DNA of 9,623 nt from NCBI GenBank assembly GCA_019247335.1, contig JAFAPB010000067.1, forward strand, positions 1-9,623. The letters run 5' to 3'. This stretch comes from Candidatus Kaiserbacteria bacterium. Lineage in GTDB: Bacteria; Patescibacteriota; Minisyncoccia; Phycocordibacterales; UBA2100. This document shows, piece by piece, positions 1 to 6,803 of this stretch; position 1 is the stretch's first letter, and each line of letters opens with the position of its first letter. The notes below the pieces were generated by a model. It searched no databases. It saw only the letters and a list, made by a program, of their open reading frames with translations, and was not told the DNA's origin. Made by a program: the position numbers and the translations under genes.

Positions 1-180
1 AGTACCGACGGCATCTCCTGGCACCTTTCGCGCGCCGCTATCATTACTCCCGAAAAGGGGCAATACCGCGTAGGGACTCCTGCACAGAGTCCAGGCACGG
101 CTGCATGGGTGTACTTCGCGTCGACCGCACAAAAAGATTCGATGGGATTTGCGATCCGTTTTGCAACGTGGGCCGAGTAG
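1..180 (+). CDS. C-terminal fragment of an unidentified protein (5' end outside window)
   Basis: Frame 1 is open from the first base to a TAG at 178-180, giving 59 residues that begin STDGISWHLSRAAI and end GFAIRFATWAE. No start codon is needed because the gene enters from the left edge. I do not recognise the family. The fragment has no Cys, no membrane helix and no obvious catalytic motif, and its short Ser/Thr/Gly/Ala-rich strands would fit the end of a beta-rich or secreted protein. The stop lies 61 nt before the next start codon, and the intervening segment carries a promoter, so it is probably a separate transcription unit from the operon that follows. That it is coding rests on the open frame and GC-rich composition alone. 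Confidence 0.55.
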   Translation, partial: STDGISWHLSRAAIITPEKGQYRVGTPAQSPGTAAWVYFASTAQKDSMGFAIRFATWAE

Positions 181-197
181 CTATCAACAGTTCGTGC

Positions 198-218
198 GCG
201 CATTGCACTGCAATGCGC
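198..218. promoter_or_regulatory. 21-bp perfect palindrome in the -35 zone of the surface operon (candidate operator)
   Basis: GCGCATTGCA (198-207) and TGCAATGCGC (209-218) are exact reverse complements around a single C. The 3' edge is 11 nt before the TATAAT box at 230-235, so the element sits where a -35 hexamer would be, and no good -35 is present. As RNA it could form a 9-bp stem with an ACT loop, but no T-tract follows. This fits a binding site for a dimeric regulator better than a terminator; the function is inference. Confidence 0.6.
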
Positions 219-229
219 ATATCACGCCA

Positions 230-235
230 TATAAT
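230..235 (+). promoter_or_regulatory. Consensus -10 box (TATAAT) of the surface-protein operon; leaderless start
   Basis: A perfect TATAAT ends 6 nt before the GTG at 242. Since transcription normally starts about 7 nt after the -10 box, the mRNA should begin at or next to the start codon, with no room for a ribosome binding site. The best -35-like match, TTGCAC at 203-208, is spaced 21 bp away, too far, and lies inside the palindrome. Confidence 0.7.
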
Positions 236-241
236 TGATGC

Positions 242-2095
242 GTGACAAACGGGGTTCTTGTAAAACGCTCGTTCCTTCTCGTGCTCGGATTTCTTTTGAG
301 CGCGTCATTCGCTTCCGCGTGGACCGGACCCTCGTCGAGTCCGCCCAACGGCAATGTTTCCGCGCCGATCAACACGAGCACGACCGGGCAGGTAAAGCAG
401 GGCGATTTCGGCATTTTAGGGAATCTGGGCGTCGGTACGCCGTCGCCCGGCTATAAGCTCGATCTCCAGGGCACCTTGCGTTCGACCGGCAACTTGATCG
501 TCAATCAAGGATGGTCGCCGGCGCAGGAACTTTCGATCAATTCCAACCAGATCTGGAAATCGCAGACGGCAGGGGACTCCGGCCTCTACCTCCAGTGGTC
601 CAATCCGGGCGGCGCCGTGAACGTGGGCGGTCAGAGCGGCGCGACCAATAATCTCAATGTCTACGGCGGCATCTGGTCGCGCGATTCCGTGACGGCGCCG
701 CAGTACTGCATAGGCGGCTCGTGCATCACGAGCTGGACCTCTGCCGGCGTCGGCGGCACGGGTACCGCCAACTACGTGCCGCGCTGGACGAGCGCCTCCG
801 CGCTCGGTAACTCCACGATCTCGAGCGATGGAGTGAGTGCGACCGCCAACGGCAACTTCTTTGTAACGAACGCCGCGTACGTGCGAAACGGCCTCGATGT
901 ACAGAACGCGAACGGCGCCTATACGTATATAACGTTGCATGATGACGAATCGCCCAATGGCGTCAAATATATTCACGCGAACTCGAATGCTATTGGCTTC
1001 TTAAGCGGGCAGGGCAACTGGATCACCTATTGGGATAATTCCGGCAACCAGACGAATTACGGAAGCATTTCGAACAACGATTCGCTGAACATCTGCACCG
1101 GCAACCGCACCGGCTGCTATTTGCGCTACAGCGATGACGGCTATATCCAAGACAACAACGACGGCTGGCTCCGCAATTACGGCAACTTCGATTTCCAGAA
1201 TACGCTCCGCACCGAGAGCAATTTGCAGGTCGGCGGCGCGACCTATGCCACCAACGGCGACGTGTACATGCCTTACCTCGGCGCGTGGCAGTCGGCCGCG
1301 TTCTGTCGCTCCGACGGCACCAACTGTCCGGCGAGCACGCAGAACGTGGTCCACAACGACGGCGGCAACTACAATGTCAACGCGCAGCATCTCCTCATCA
1401 ACTACGCGACATGGGCCAGCAACTGGTACTGGAGCGGGCAAGGCGGTCAGCCGACCTGGCTCTGGGGATCCAACGACGGCACCAATATGTACGTGTGGAA
1501 TCCATCGAACTTCAGCGTAAGTCACGCCAATCGCGCGGCAGGCGGCGACAATAATTTCAATATCAACGGCGGCGGCAACAACTTCTACGATAACGGCGAT
1601 TACCTCCACATTGGCGGCGCGAGGGTGACAGTGGACGGTGAATTGCGAGCGCCCCTGCTGCGTGATTCCAATGACGGTAACTGGTACGTCGATCCCAACG
1701 GCAACACGACGATCGCCGGCTCGGTCGCGATCGGTACCACCGGCTTCGATCAGAAGCTGAAGGTCGCCGGCAATGCAGTCATCGACAATATCTATCTGCC
1801 GTATATGGGCGACTGGCTGTCGAACCGCTTGAATCAATCGGTCGTCTCTGGTGCGTCGCCGACCTTCGGCTGGCCGACCGTGCATAATCTGTACATTCAG
1901 GATTACAACGGCGGCCCGATTTGGGCTACATCCTTCGCGCGTCAGGGCGGCGCACAGTTCGTCGTCGGCTATGGCGGACAGGCCGGGCAGACCGATCAAT
2001 ATGGACCCGTCCAGATCTGCCCCAACGGCTCGCTTATGATCGGCTTCGGCGCGTGGGGCGGCTACACCGCCGCATGGTGCCAGTGGATAAATTAA
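242..2095 (+). CDS. Secreted fibre-like surface protein (617 aa), first gene of a three-gene operon
   Basis: A GTG start gives a basic n-region (K8, R9), a hydrophobic core at about 10-24 and a signal-peptidase site after ASA at 24-26, so the protein is exported. Any later start would destroy the signal peptide. The mature part is Gly/Asn/Ser/Thr-rich, low in charge and repetitive. The motif VGTPSPGYKLDLQG (64-77) recurs as IGTTGFDQKLKVAG (497-510), and VYMPYLGAW (341-349) recurs as IYLPYMGDW (517-525). A segment NYVPRW...LGNSTISSDG (177-197) and DSNDGNWYVDPNGN (475-488) resemble head and shaft repeats of phage tail-fibre and CPR surface proteins. All eight cysteines form close pairs (156/161, 285/292, 355/362, 593/613), suggesting local disulfides outside the cell. 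No C-terminal LPXTG, membrane helix or peptidase S74 chaperone motif was seen. The next gene starts 3 nt after the stop. A role as an adhesin or surface fibre is inferred from composition and motifs. Confidence 0.85.
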   Translation: MTNGVLVKRSFLLVLGFLLSASFASAWTGPSSSPPNGNVSAPINTSTTGQVKQGDFGILGNLGVGTPSPGYKLDLQGTLRSTGNLIVNQGWSPAQELSINSNQIWKSQTAGDSGLYLQWSNPGGAVNVGGQSGATNNLNVYGGIWSRDSVTAPQYCIGGSCITSWTSAGVGGTGTANYVPRWTSASALGNSTISSDGVSATANGNFFVTNAAYVRNGLDVQNANGAYTYITLHDDESPNGVKYIHANSNAIGFLSGQGNWITYWDNSGNQTNYGSISNNDSLNICTGNRTGCYLRYSDDGYIQDNNDGWLRNYGNFDFQNTLRTESNLQVGGATYATNGDVYMPYLGAWQSAAFCRSDGTNCPASTQNVVHNDGGNYNVNAQHLLINYATWASNWYWSGQGGQPTWLWGSNDGTNMYVWNPSNFSVSHANRAAGGDNNFNINGGGNNFYDNGDYLHIGGARVTVDGELRAPLLRDSNDGNWYVDPNGNTTIAGSVAIGTTGFDQKLKVAGNAVIDNIYLPYMGDWLSNRLNQSVVSGASPTFGWPTVHNLYIQDYNGGPIWATSFARQGGAQFVVGYGGQAGQTDQYGPVQICPNGSLMIGFGAWGGYTAAWCQWIN

Positions 2096-2098
2096 AGT

Positions 2099-2680
2099 AT
2101 GGAACTCGATCACAACAGCAAAACATTCGTTACGTTCCTGCTCGCGGGGATGTTGCTTCTCGCGGTCGGCGAGGTCTACATCATCTTCGGCGGCCCTTCG
2201 CGCTCATCCGCGATCTCGACGGCGGGCACCGTTGCGGGCGCGGCCTCTTCGAGCGCACCGACCGCCGCCACATATGCACCTTCCAGTGTGCTGCTTCCGG
2301 TCGGCGGACAAGTCGATCACGTCGATGGTAGCACGATCGTCATCAAAGATAGCGGTACGGGGCGTCCGGCGCGCCTCGACGCCTCCAACGCATCCGTCGT
2401 TCGCTTCGGCAATTTGAAAGACCCGACCACGCGCGAAGCCGAGATGAACGCTTTCCACGAACACAGCAATGAACTCATGCGGGACCCGATCAAAAATCAC
2501 GACGAGCTGCAGCGCCTCGTCGCACCGTCGATCTATGTCGAGCAGCAGCTCTCCGTTTCCGATATTGCCGCCGGGGATTTCGTGACCGCGCTCACCGAAA
2601 AGCAGAATAGCGACGGCTCGTTCGTCGTCGATAAGATCGTCGTCTCTGCTCCGCCTGCTTCATCGGCAGCCGCCCAGTAG
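2099..2680 (+). CDS. Single-pass membrane protein with DUF5666-like beta domain (193 aa)
   Basis: The short N-terminus is followed by one hydrophobic helix (about residues 9-30, FVTFLLAGMLLLAVGEVYII) without a clear cleavage site, so it is probably a membrane anchor. A Ser/Ala/Thr-rich linker (about 33-62) leads to a beta-rich domain beginning VGGQVDHVDGSTIVIKD (68-84). Near its end come DIAAGDFVTAL and DGSFVVDKIVV. This strand order and the 'G-D-x-V' turn recall DUF5666/OB-like domains (family resemblance from memory). A charged, helical insertion (about 110-140, including FHEHSNELMRD) interrupts the domain, and the tail is Ala/Ser/Pro-rich. There are no cysteines, unlike both operon partners. 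The ATG is 3 nt after the upstream stop and the protein ends 2 nt before the next ATG, so translation is probably coupled. A plausible role is an envelope-anchored partner of the two flanking exported proteins; this is inference from context. Confidence 0.85.
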   Translation: MELDHNSKTFVTFLLAGMLLLAVGEVYIIFGGPSRSSAISTAGTVAGAASSSAPTAATYAPSSVLLPVGGQVDHVDGSTIVIKDSGTGRPARLDASNASVVRFGNLKDPTTREAEMNAFHEHSNELMRDPIKNHDELQRLVAPSIYVEQQLSVSDIAAGDFVTALTEKQNSDGSFVVDKIVVSAPPASSAAAQ

Positions 2681-2682
2681 CT

Positions 2683-3882
2683 ATGCGCGCGCTCCGCGTG
2701 CCGCTCGCGCTCCTCTTTCTCGCCGCAGTCATTGCGGCCATCGCGTATGCGCCACGCCTTCACGCCAGCGCTGCGGGCGATATGTCGGGCTACGCGTGGA
2801 GCGAAAATATCGGCTGGATCTCGCTCAACTGCGCGACCGGCGGCCCCACAGGCAACAACATTTGCAATACATCGAACTACAAGCTCACCGTGGATCAGAA
2901 CGGCAAGGTCTCGGGCTATGCCTGGAGCGATAATGTCGGCTGGATCAGTGCGAACGACGGCACCAATGGCACGCCGAACGATCTCGCCGGGTGCCCATCG
3001 AATCCGTGCTGGGCGAAGTTTAATTCAGGACAGCTCACCGGCTGGCTCCGCGCGCTCGCCGGTACCTCCGCGAGCGCGGGCGGCTGGGACGGCTGGATCT
3101 CGCTCTCGGGCTCGAATCCGACTTACGGCGTGAGCGAATCCAACGGCATAGTGACAGGCTACGCGTGGGGCGGGACCAACGTCGGCTGGATCGACTTCTC
3201 CGGCTCGTCGCCCTTTGGCCCCGCTTGTACACTCACGCCGAGTCAGTCGAATATCGTGCGTGGCAATACCACCTCGCTCAACTGGACCTCTTCGAATGCG
3301 AATTCCGGCACGATCAATCCGGGCAATCTCACGGCGTCGCCCGTCGCGAGCGGCTCCGTCGGCGTGCAGCCGAATGCGACGACGACCTACACCGCGACCT
3401 TCACCGGCTCTGGCGGTAACTCGCAGTGCCAGGCGACCATCAACGTCTCGTGCGCACCTGTCTACTCATGCTCGGGCCAGCAGATCCAATACACGGATGC
3501 GGGCTGCAACGTGAGCAACGTCGGCAACGCCTGTGCGTCGCCCTCGTTCTGCACTGCGGGACAATCGACGTGTCAGTGGCCGCCGATCGATTTCGTACCG
3601 TTCCCCGGCAATGATTTCAACGGGCACCTCCAGGCGCGTCCCAACATCCTCCATCAGGGAGAAAAGGCGAAGCTCTACTGGCAGGTCGACAATGCGACGA
3701 GTTGCACCGTAACGGGCGGCGGCCAGAGTTGGTCGGAACTCACGAGCGGCCCGAGCGGCGTGCAGACGAACGCCATCACGGAGAAGACGACCTACAAACT
3801 CCACTGCAGCGCCTATCAGGGCCAGCTCGATCTCTCGGAAACAGTCGACATCCTCGTGCAGCCGAAATTCGAGGAACGCTAG
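2683..3882 (+). CDS. Secreted GYAW-repeat/Ig-like protein with Cys-rich linker (399 aa)
   Basis: The signal peptide (R2, R5, hydrophobic core 6-22) has a probable cleavage after HASA at residue 30. The mature N-terminus carries GYAWSENIGWIS (36-47), GYAWSDNVGWIS (78-89), a degenerate copy GWLRALAG...GWDGWISL (120-141) and GYAWGGTNVGWIDF (159-172). This repeat is known from many Parcubacteria secreted proteins, with no established function. An Ig-like domain follows (about 181-257; RGNTTSLNWTSSNA, PNATTTYTATF). Next is a six-Cys linker (C257, C263, C275, C284, C290, C297) and a second Ig-like domain (about 316-394; GEKAKLYWQVDNATSC, EKTTYKLHC, with C341 and C375 likely bonded). The ATG lies 2 nt after the preceding stop. 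No C-terminal anchor is visible and the tail KFEER is charged, so it may be released or held by a partner. It is the last gene of the operon, as the tuf promoter starts 10 nt beyond its stop. Confidence 0.88.
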   Translation: MRALRVPLALLFLAAVIAAIAYAPRLHASAAGDMSGYAWSENIGWISLNCATGGPTGNNICNTSNYKLTVDQNGKVSGYAWSDNVGWISANDGTNGTPNDLAGCPSNPCWAKFNSGQLTGWLRALAGTSASAGGWDGWISLSGSNPTYGVSESNGIVTGYAWGGTNVGWIDFSGSSPFGPACTLTPSQSNIVRGNTTSLNWTSSNANSGTINPGNLTASPVASGSVGVQPNATTTYTATFTGSGGNSQCQATINVSCAPVYSCSGQQIQYTDAGCNVSNVGNACASPSFCTAGQSTCQWPPIDFVPFPGNDFNGHLQARPNILHQGEKAKLYWQVDNATSCTVTGGGQSWSELTSGPSGVQTNAITEKTTYKLHCSAYQGQLDLSETVDILVQPKFEER

Positions 3883-3892
3883 CGTTTAATTC

Positions 3893-3921
3893 TTGACGCG
3901 AAAGACGCGTCTGGGTAGTAT
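3893..3921 (+). promoter_or_regulatory. tuf promoter, TTGACG-17 bp-TAGTAT
   Basis: TTGACG (3893-3898, five of six consensus bases) is followed by an ideal 17-bp spacer and TAGTAT (3916-3921, four of six), predicting a start near 3928. It is the best two-part promoter in the window, as expected for EF-Tu. The spacer contains an inverted repeat, GACGCG (3895-3900) with CGCGTC (3906-3911), and the same six bases recur directly (GACGCG-AAA-GACGCG). This could bind a regulator or be chance. Confidence 0.75.
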
Positions 3922-3927
3922 GTGCCC

Positions 3928-3944
3928 ACGCACGCTCCGTGCGT
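3928..3944 (+). other. Hairpin at the predicted 5' end of the tuf mRNA
   Basis: ACGCACG (3928-3934) and CGTGCGT (3938-3944) form a perfect 7-bp stem with a CTC loop, followed by ATTCTTTT. It begins at the base predicted to be +1 of the tuf transcript, so it could protect the 5' end. The short, interrupted T-run also allows it to serve as a weak terminator for the upstream surface operon, which otherwise has none. Confidence 0.5.
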
Positions 3945-4072
3945 ATTCTTTTGCTCGATTTTCTTCGTGCGGATTAGCGACCCGTAAGAAGCGAGGGAAG
4001 CCCCGACAAAAGAATCCTGGAGCACTCAAAAGCGTTGGCAATTATAAATTAGTAGATAATTTTTGTTGTTAT
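3945..4072 (+). other. Remainder of the tuf 5' leader, AT-rich just before the start codon
   Basis: The leader runs about 145 nt from the predicted start. I recognise no riboswitch, tRNA or ORF in it. The last 32 nt (4041-4072, beginning ATTATAAATT and ending TTGTTGTTAT) are strongly AT-rich and contain no Shine-Dalgarno sequence, so initiation on tuf probably relies on an unstructured leader. Confidence 0.5.
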
Positions 4073-5275
<1,203 letters not shown>

Positions 5276-5296
5276 TTTTCGCCACTGCGAAATAAG

Positions 5297-5325
5297 AAGG
5301 CCCCGGTCTCGCGACCGGGGCTTTT
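5297..5325 (+). terminator. Rho-independent terminator of tuf
   Basis: GCCCCGGTC (5300-5308) pairs with GACCGGGGC (5313-5321) around a TCGC loop, and flanking AAG/CTTT adds further pairs before TTTT (5322-5325). It ends 17 nt before the stop of the convergent gene on the minus strand. That gene has no other terminator visible and may use the same hairpin in reverse, although its T-tract on that side is poor. Confidence 0.9.
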
Positions 5326-5342
5326 CCGTATTGATTTGCTCG

Positions 5343-5729
5343 TCAGTGGGCGAGAAGCCCGGCTTCGACGAGCGCGCTCGCGAGCACCGCCTCATCGAAG
5401 CGCCTCGTCTGCATCACGGCGTCGGCACCGAGTTCCTTCGCCTCCCGCGTGGCGTACGTGTCGTGCTCAATGGCATAGAAGACGACTTTCGTCTCCGAGC
5501 GCGTCGGCATCTTCTGCAGGCTCTTGAGCACATTCAGACCGTGGCCGTCGGGCAGATCCGATGCGAGCATGATGAGATCGGGAAGTTTGGCACCGCTCGC
5601 AAGCGCTTGCAGCGCTTCGAACTCGGTCGTCATATGCTGCACGCTCCTGAAGTCGTGATCGCGCAACATAGTCCCGGCCGGCCCCGCCATGTGAGCGTAA
5701 CCGTCAACAATCCATGCGCGTCGCGACAT
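5343..5729 (-). CDS. Stand-alone degenerate receiver (pseudo-response-regulator) protein (128 aa)
   Basis: The product spans one receiver-type alpha/beta domain with no output domain: AWIVDGY (5-11), LPDLIMLASDLPDGHGL (49-65), KVVFYAIEHD (80-89) and ELGADAVMQTRRF (99-110). Aligned without gaps to the usual PDLVLLDxxMPxxxG pattern, the phosphorylated Asp is Ala56, while P60 and G64 are kept. The conserved Thr position is Tyr84 and the conserved Lys position falls on Thr107. Only one acidic residue of the usual pair remains (D9). Phosphotransfer therefore looks lost and a protein-interaction role more likely. The ATG at 5729 is chosen because GGAGG stands 5 nt upstream; the frame stays open to 5807, but that extension (MRFLKTARIV...) has no such site and does not look like receiver. 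No histidine kinase is nearby. Confidence 0.82.
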   Translation of the reverse strand: MSRRAWIVDGYAHMAGPAGTMLRDHDFRSVQHMTTEFEALQALASGAKLPDLIMLASDLPDGHGLNVLKSLQKMPTRSETKVVFYAIEHDTYATREAKELGADAVMQTRRFDEAVLASALVEAGLLAH

Positions 5730-5749
5730 GGTGTCCTCCGAATGGTTGT

Positions 5750-5763
5750 GTGCCTTTTGGCAC
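5750..5763 (-). other. Small hairpin in the leader of the pseudo-receiver gene
   Basis: On the minus strand GTGCC-AAAA-GGCAC forms a perfect 5-bp stem with a four-base loop, about 20 nt before the start codon and just upstream of the GGAGG site. It could affect translation or be chance. Confidence 0.3.
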
Positions 5764-5778
5764 TTGGAAGCTGGCGAA

Positions 5779-5807
5779 ACAATACGCGCGGTCTTTAAAA
5801 AGCGCAA
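5779..5807 (-). promoter_or_regulatory. Possible promoter of the pseudo-receiver gene (TTGCGC-17-TATTGT)
   Basis: On the minus strand TTGCGC (5802-5807) and TATTGT (5779-5784) are separated by 17 bp. Matches to consensus are three and four of six. It lies directly after the stop of the upstream membrane-protein gene and would give a leader of about 43 nt, which fits the presence of a true Shine-Dalgarno. Read-through from the upstream gene is the alternative. Confidence 0.4.
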
Positions 5808-6191
5808 TTAGCGTCCCGCGATTCGGAATATTTCGAAAAATGCCAAGACTGCGACGAGAAGTGTTGATCCGATACTGTACGCAATGACGATACCGAATGT
5901 CGCGTCTGCGGGATCGGCAGGACCGGATAAGCCGTAGATCAGAACGCCGTCGAGCACCAGAGTTATGGCGATAATCGAGGAGAATATCGCGCCGACTCGA
6001 GTCCCGCTCTCTTTACGCATTTGCATGGTGGCAAAAATGTAGGCGAGTCCGCCGAGGATATAAGGACCGAGTATCGGTACTAAGGTGTATGGAGGATTGC
6101 CGCTGTCGATCGTCCCGAGATTCGCGAGCGCGAAATAGAGACTCGATACCATACCGCAGAGTCCGAGGATCGCGACCCATTTCATCTGCAT
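5808..6191 (-). CDS. Small four-helix membrane protein of unknown function (127 aa)
   Basis: Four hydrophobic segments are visible at about residues 5-25 (WVAILGLCGMVSSLYFALANL), 37-56 (VPILGPYILGGLAYIFATM), 67-88 (GAIFSSIIAITLVLDGVLIYG) and 99-122 (GIVIAYSIGSTLLVAVLAFFEI). The loop MRKESGTR between helices 2 and 3 is basic and therefore probably cytoplasmic, placing both ends inside. I do not recognise the family and see no catalytic motif. The ATG at 6191 is 6 nt after a TATACT box, implying a leaderless message; a second in-frame ATG follows two codons later. The gene precedes the pseudo-receiver gene on the same strand by 78 nt and could share a transcript with it, which would pair a membrane component with a receiver-like protein (inference). 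Confidence 0.8.
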   Translation of the reverse strand: MQMKWVAILGLCGMVSSLYFALANLGTIDSGNPPYTLVPILGPYILGGLAYIFATMQMRKESGTRVGAIFSSIIAITLVLDGVLIYGLSGPADPADATFGIVIAYSIGSTLLVAVLAFFEIFRIAGR

Positions 6192-6197
6192 GCAAAA

Positions 6198-6206
6198 AGT
6201 ATAGCA
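6198..6206 (-). promoter_or_regulatory. Extended -10 promoter (TGCTATACT) for the four-helix protein; leaderless
   Basis: On the minus strand TGC (6204-6206) precedes TATACT (6198-6203), an extended -10 element, followed by 6 nt and the ATG at 6191. The spacing matches that at 230-242. No convincing -35 is present, as expected for an extended -10 promoter. The identical nine bases recur at 8484-8492. Confidence 0.65.
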
Positions 6207-6212
6207 GTAAAG

Positions 6213-6228
6213 CGCTCAAGCGTGAGCG
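6213..6228. promoter_or_regulatory. Inverted repeat in the divergent intergenic region
   Basis: CGCTCA (6213-6218) and TGAGCG (6223-6228) are perfect reverse complements with a 4-nt spacer. They cover the position where a -35 for the leftward promoter would lie and are upstream of the rightward gene at 6324, so a regulator here could touch both. The function is inferred only from position. Confidence 0.4.
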
Positions 6229-6242
6229 ATAATTCATACAAC

Positions 6243-6271
6243 TTGACGAAATGATAACCGCGTCGTACGGT
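6243..6271 (+). promoter_or_regulatory. Possible promoter of the rightward receiver-like gene (TTGACG-17-TACGGT)
   Basis: TTGACG (6243-6248) is the same -35 as at tuf, with 17 bp to TACGGT (6266-6271), a poor -10 (three of six). It predicts a leader of about 46 nt containing a possible 6-bp stem (GCGGCC 6276-6281 with GGCCGC 6291-6296). Confidence 0.4.
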
Positions 6272-6323
6272 TGCAGCGGCCAACGTTCCCGGCCGCAGAC
6301 TCAACTTTGAGAGGGTTACTTCC

Positions 6324-6716
6324 ATGACACATGCACCCACCCGGGTTGCTCTGGTCGCAGGCGGGGGCATCTCTGGCCCCGAAGCTTACCAGAATCTCGC
6401 CGAGACTTTTGCTCGCTCGCTTGCACGTGAGAAGCAGCCTGTCTCTCGCGACAGCGAGGAGCCGAAACCGGCCTTCGACGCAAAAGTCTTCACCGACACT
6501 GCTGCTGCGCTGCAGTTCCTCGAGCCGAATAGCGGTGGCAAGCGCACGATCGCATTCATGTCGATCTCGCAACATCGCGAAGCGGCCGAGGTGGCGAAAC
6601 AGCATCCCGACCTGTTCGTTGTCATCCTCACCGGTAAAGACCCGGAAGCGGGGGTGGCACACGTCGTCTACAAGAAGTGGCTCGATGGTCGCAATCTCGG
6701 AAAATTCCTCGAATAG
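6324..6716 (+). CDS. Receiver-like small alpha/beta protein (130 aa)
   Basis: Alternating strands and helices follow a receiver-like order: RVALVAGGG (7-15), a long helix with a charged loop (about 18-50), AKVFTDTAAALQFLE (53-67), RTIAFMSIS, LFVVILTGKDPEAG and HVVYKKWLDGRNLGKFLE. The ILTG strand end and the K in VVYKKW are placed like the conserved Thr and Lys of receivers. The first acidic cluster is absent (AGGG) and the third strand ends in MSIS instead of Asp, so phosphorylation is unlikely. The assignment is fold-level inference; an unrelated Rossmann-like protein is possible. GAGAGGG (6309-6315) lies 8 nt before the ATG, and a strong terminator follows. With the pseudo-receiver at 5343-5729 it brackets the four-helix protein gene, which is transcribed divergently from it. 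Confidence 0.75.
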   Translation: MTHAPTRVALVAGGGISGPEAYQNLAETFARSLAREKQPVSRDSEEPKPAFDAKVFTDTAAALQFLEPNSGGKRTIAFMSISQHREAAEVAKQHPDLFVVILTGKDPEAGVAHVVYKKWLDGRNLGKFLE

Positions 6717-6743
6717 AGCGCCGCGGAGGACGGTGCGGAATCA

Positions 6744-6775
6744 GCGGCTGGCGCCATCGCCAGCCGCCCGTTTTT
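6744..6775 (+). terminator. Rho-independent terminator
   Basis: GCGGCTGGCG (6744-6753) and CGCCAGCCGC (6758-6767) form a perfect 10-bp stem with a CCAT loop, followed by CCG and TTTTT (6771-6775). It closes the receiver-like gene and separates it from the AT-rich gene that begins 45 nt later. Confidence 0.92.
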
Positions 6776-6803
6776 ATAAATGAGCAGAGTCTCACATAAA
6801 CGC

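Noticed and set aside
198..224. Palindrome as a Rho-independent terminator of the first gene
   Set aside because: The stem is followed by ATATCA with no T-tract. Its place before a TATAAT box fits an operator better, though a role in the RNA cannot be excluded.
416..2113. Long minus-strand frames (186 and 370 aa) opposite the fibre gene
   Set aside because: They have low-complexity Ala/Val/Arg/Ile composition with no domain, while the plus-strand frame has a signal peptide and known motifs.
4035..4060. Second tuf promoter (TTGGCA with GATAAT, or TATAAA at 4043)
   Set aside because: TTGGCA to GATAAT is only 14 bp apart, and TATAAA has no -35 at proper distance; the AT-rich stretch is better explained as an open leader.
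3893..4072. N-terminal extension of EF-Tu from a TTG at 3893
   Set aside because: The 60 extra residues resemble no EF-Tu. The TTG is part of the -35 box, and the ATG at 4073 gives the canonical N-terminus.
5331..5798. 155-aa plus-strand frame opposite the pseudo-receiver gene
   Set aside because: The minus-strand product has a clear receiver pattern and a GGAGG site, and the plus frame has neither domain nor ribosome site. It would also begin right after the tuf terminator.
6234..6662. 142-aa minus-strand frame opposite the receiver-like gene
   Set aside because: The plus-strand gene has a Shine-Dalgarno, a plausible fold and a terminator downstream; the minus frame is Arg/Cys-rich and patternless.
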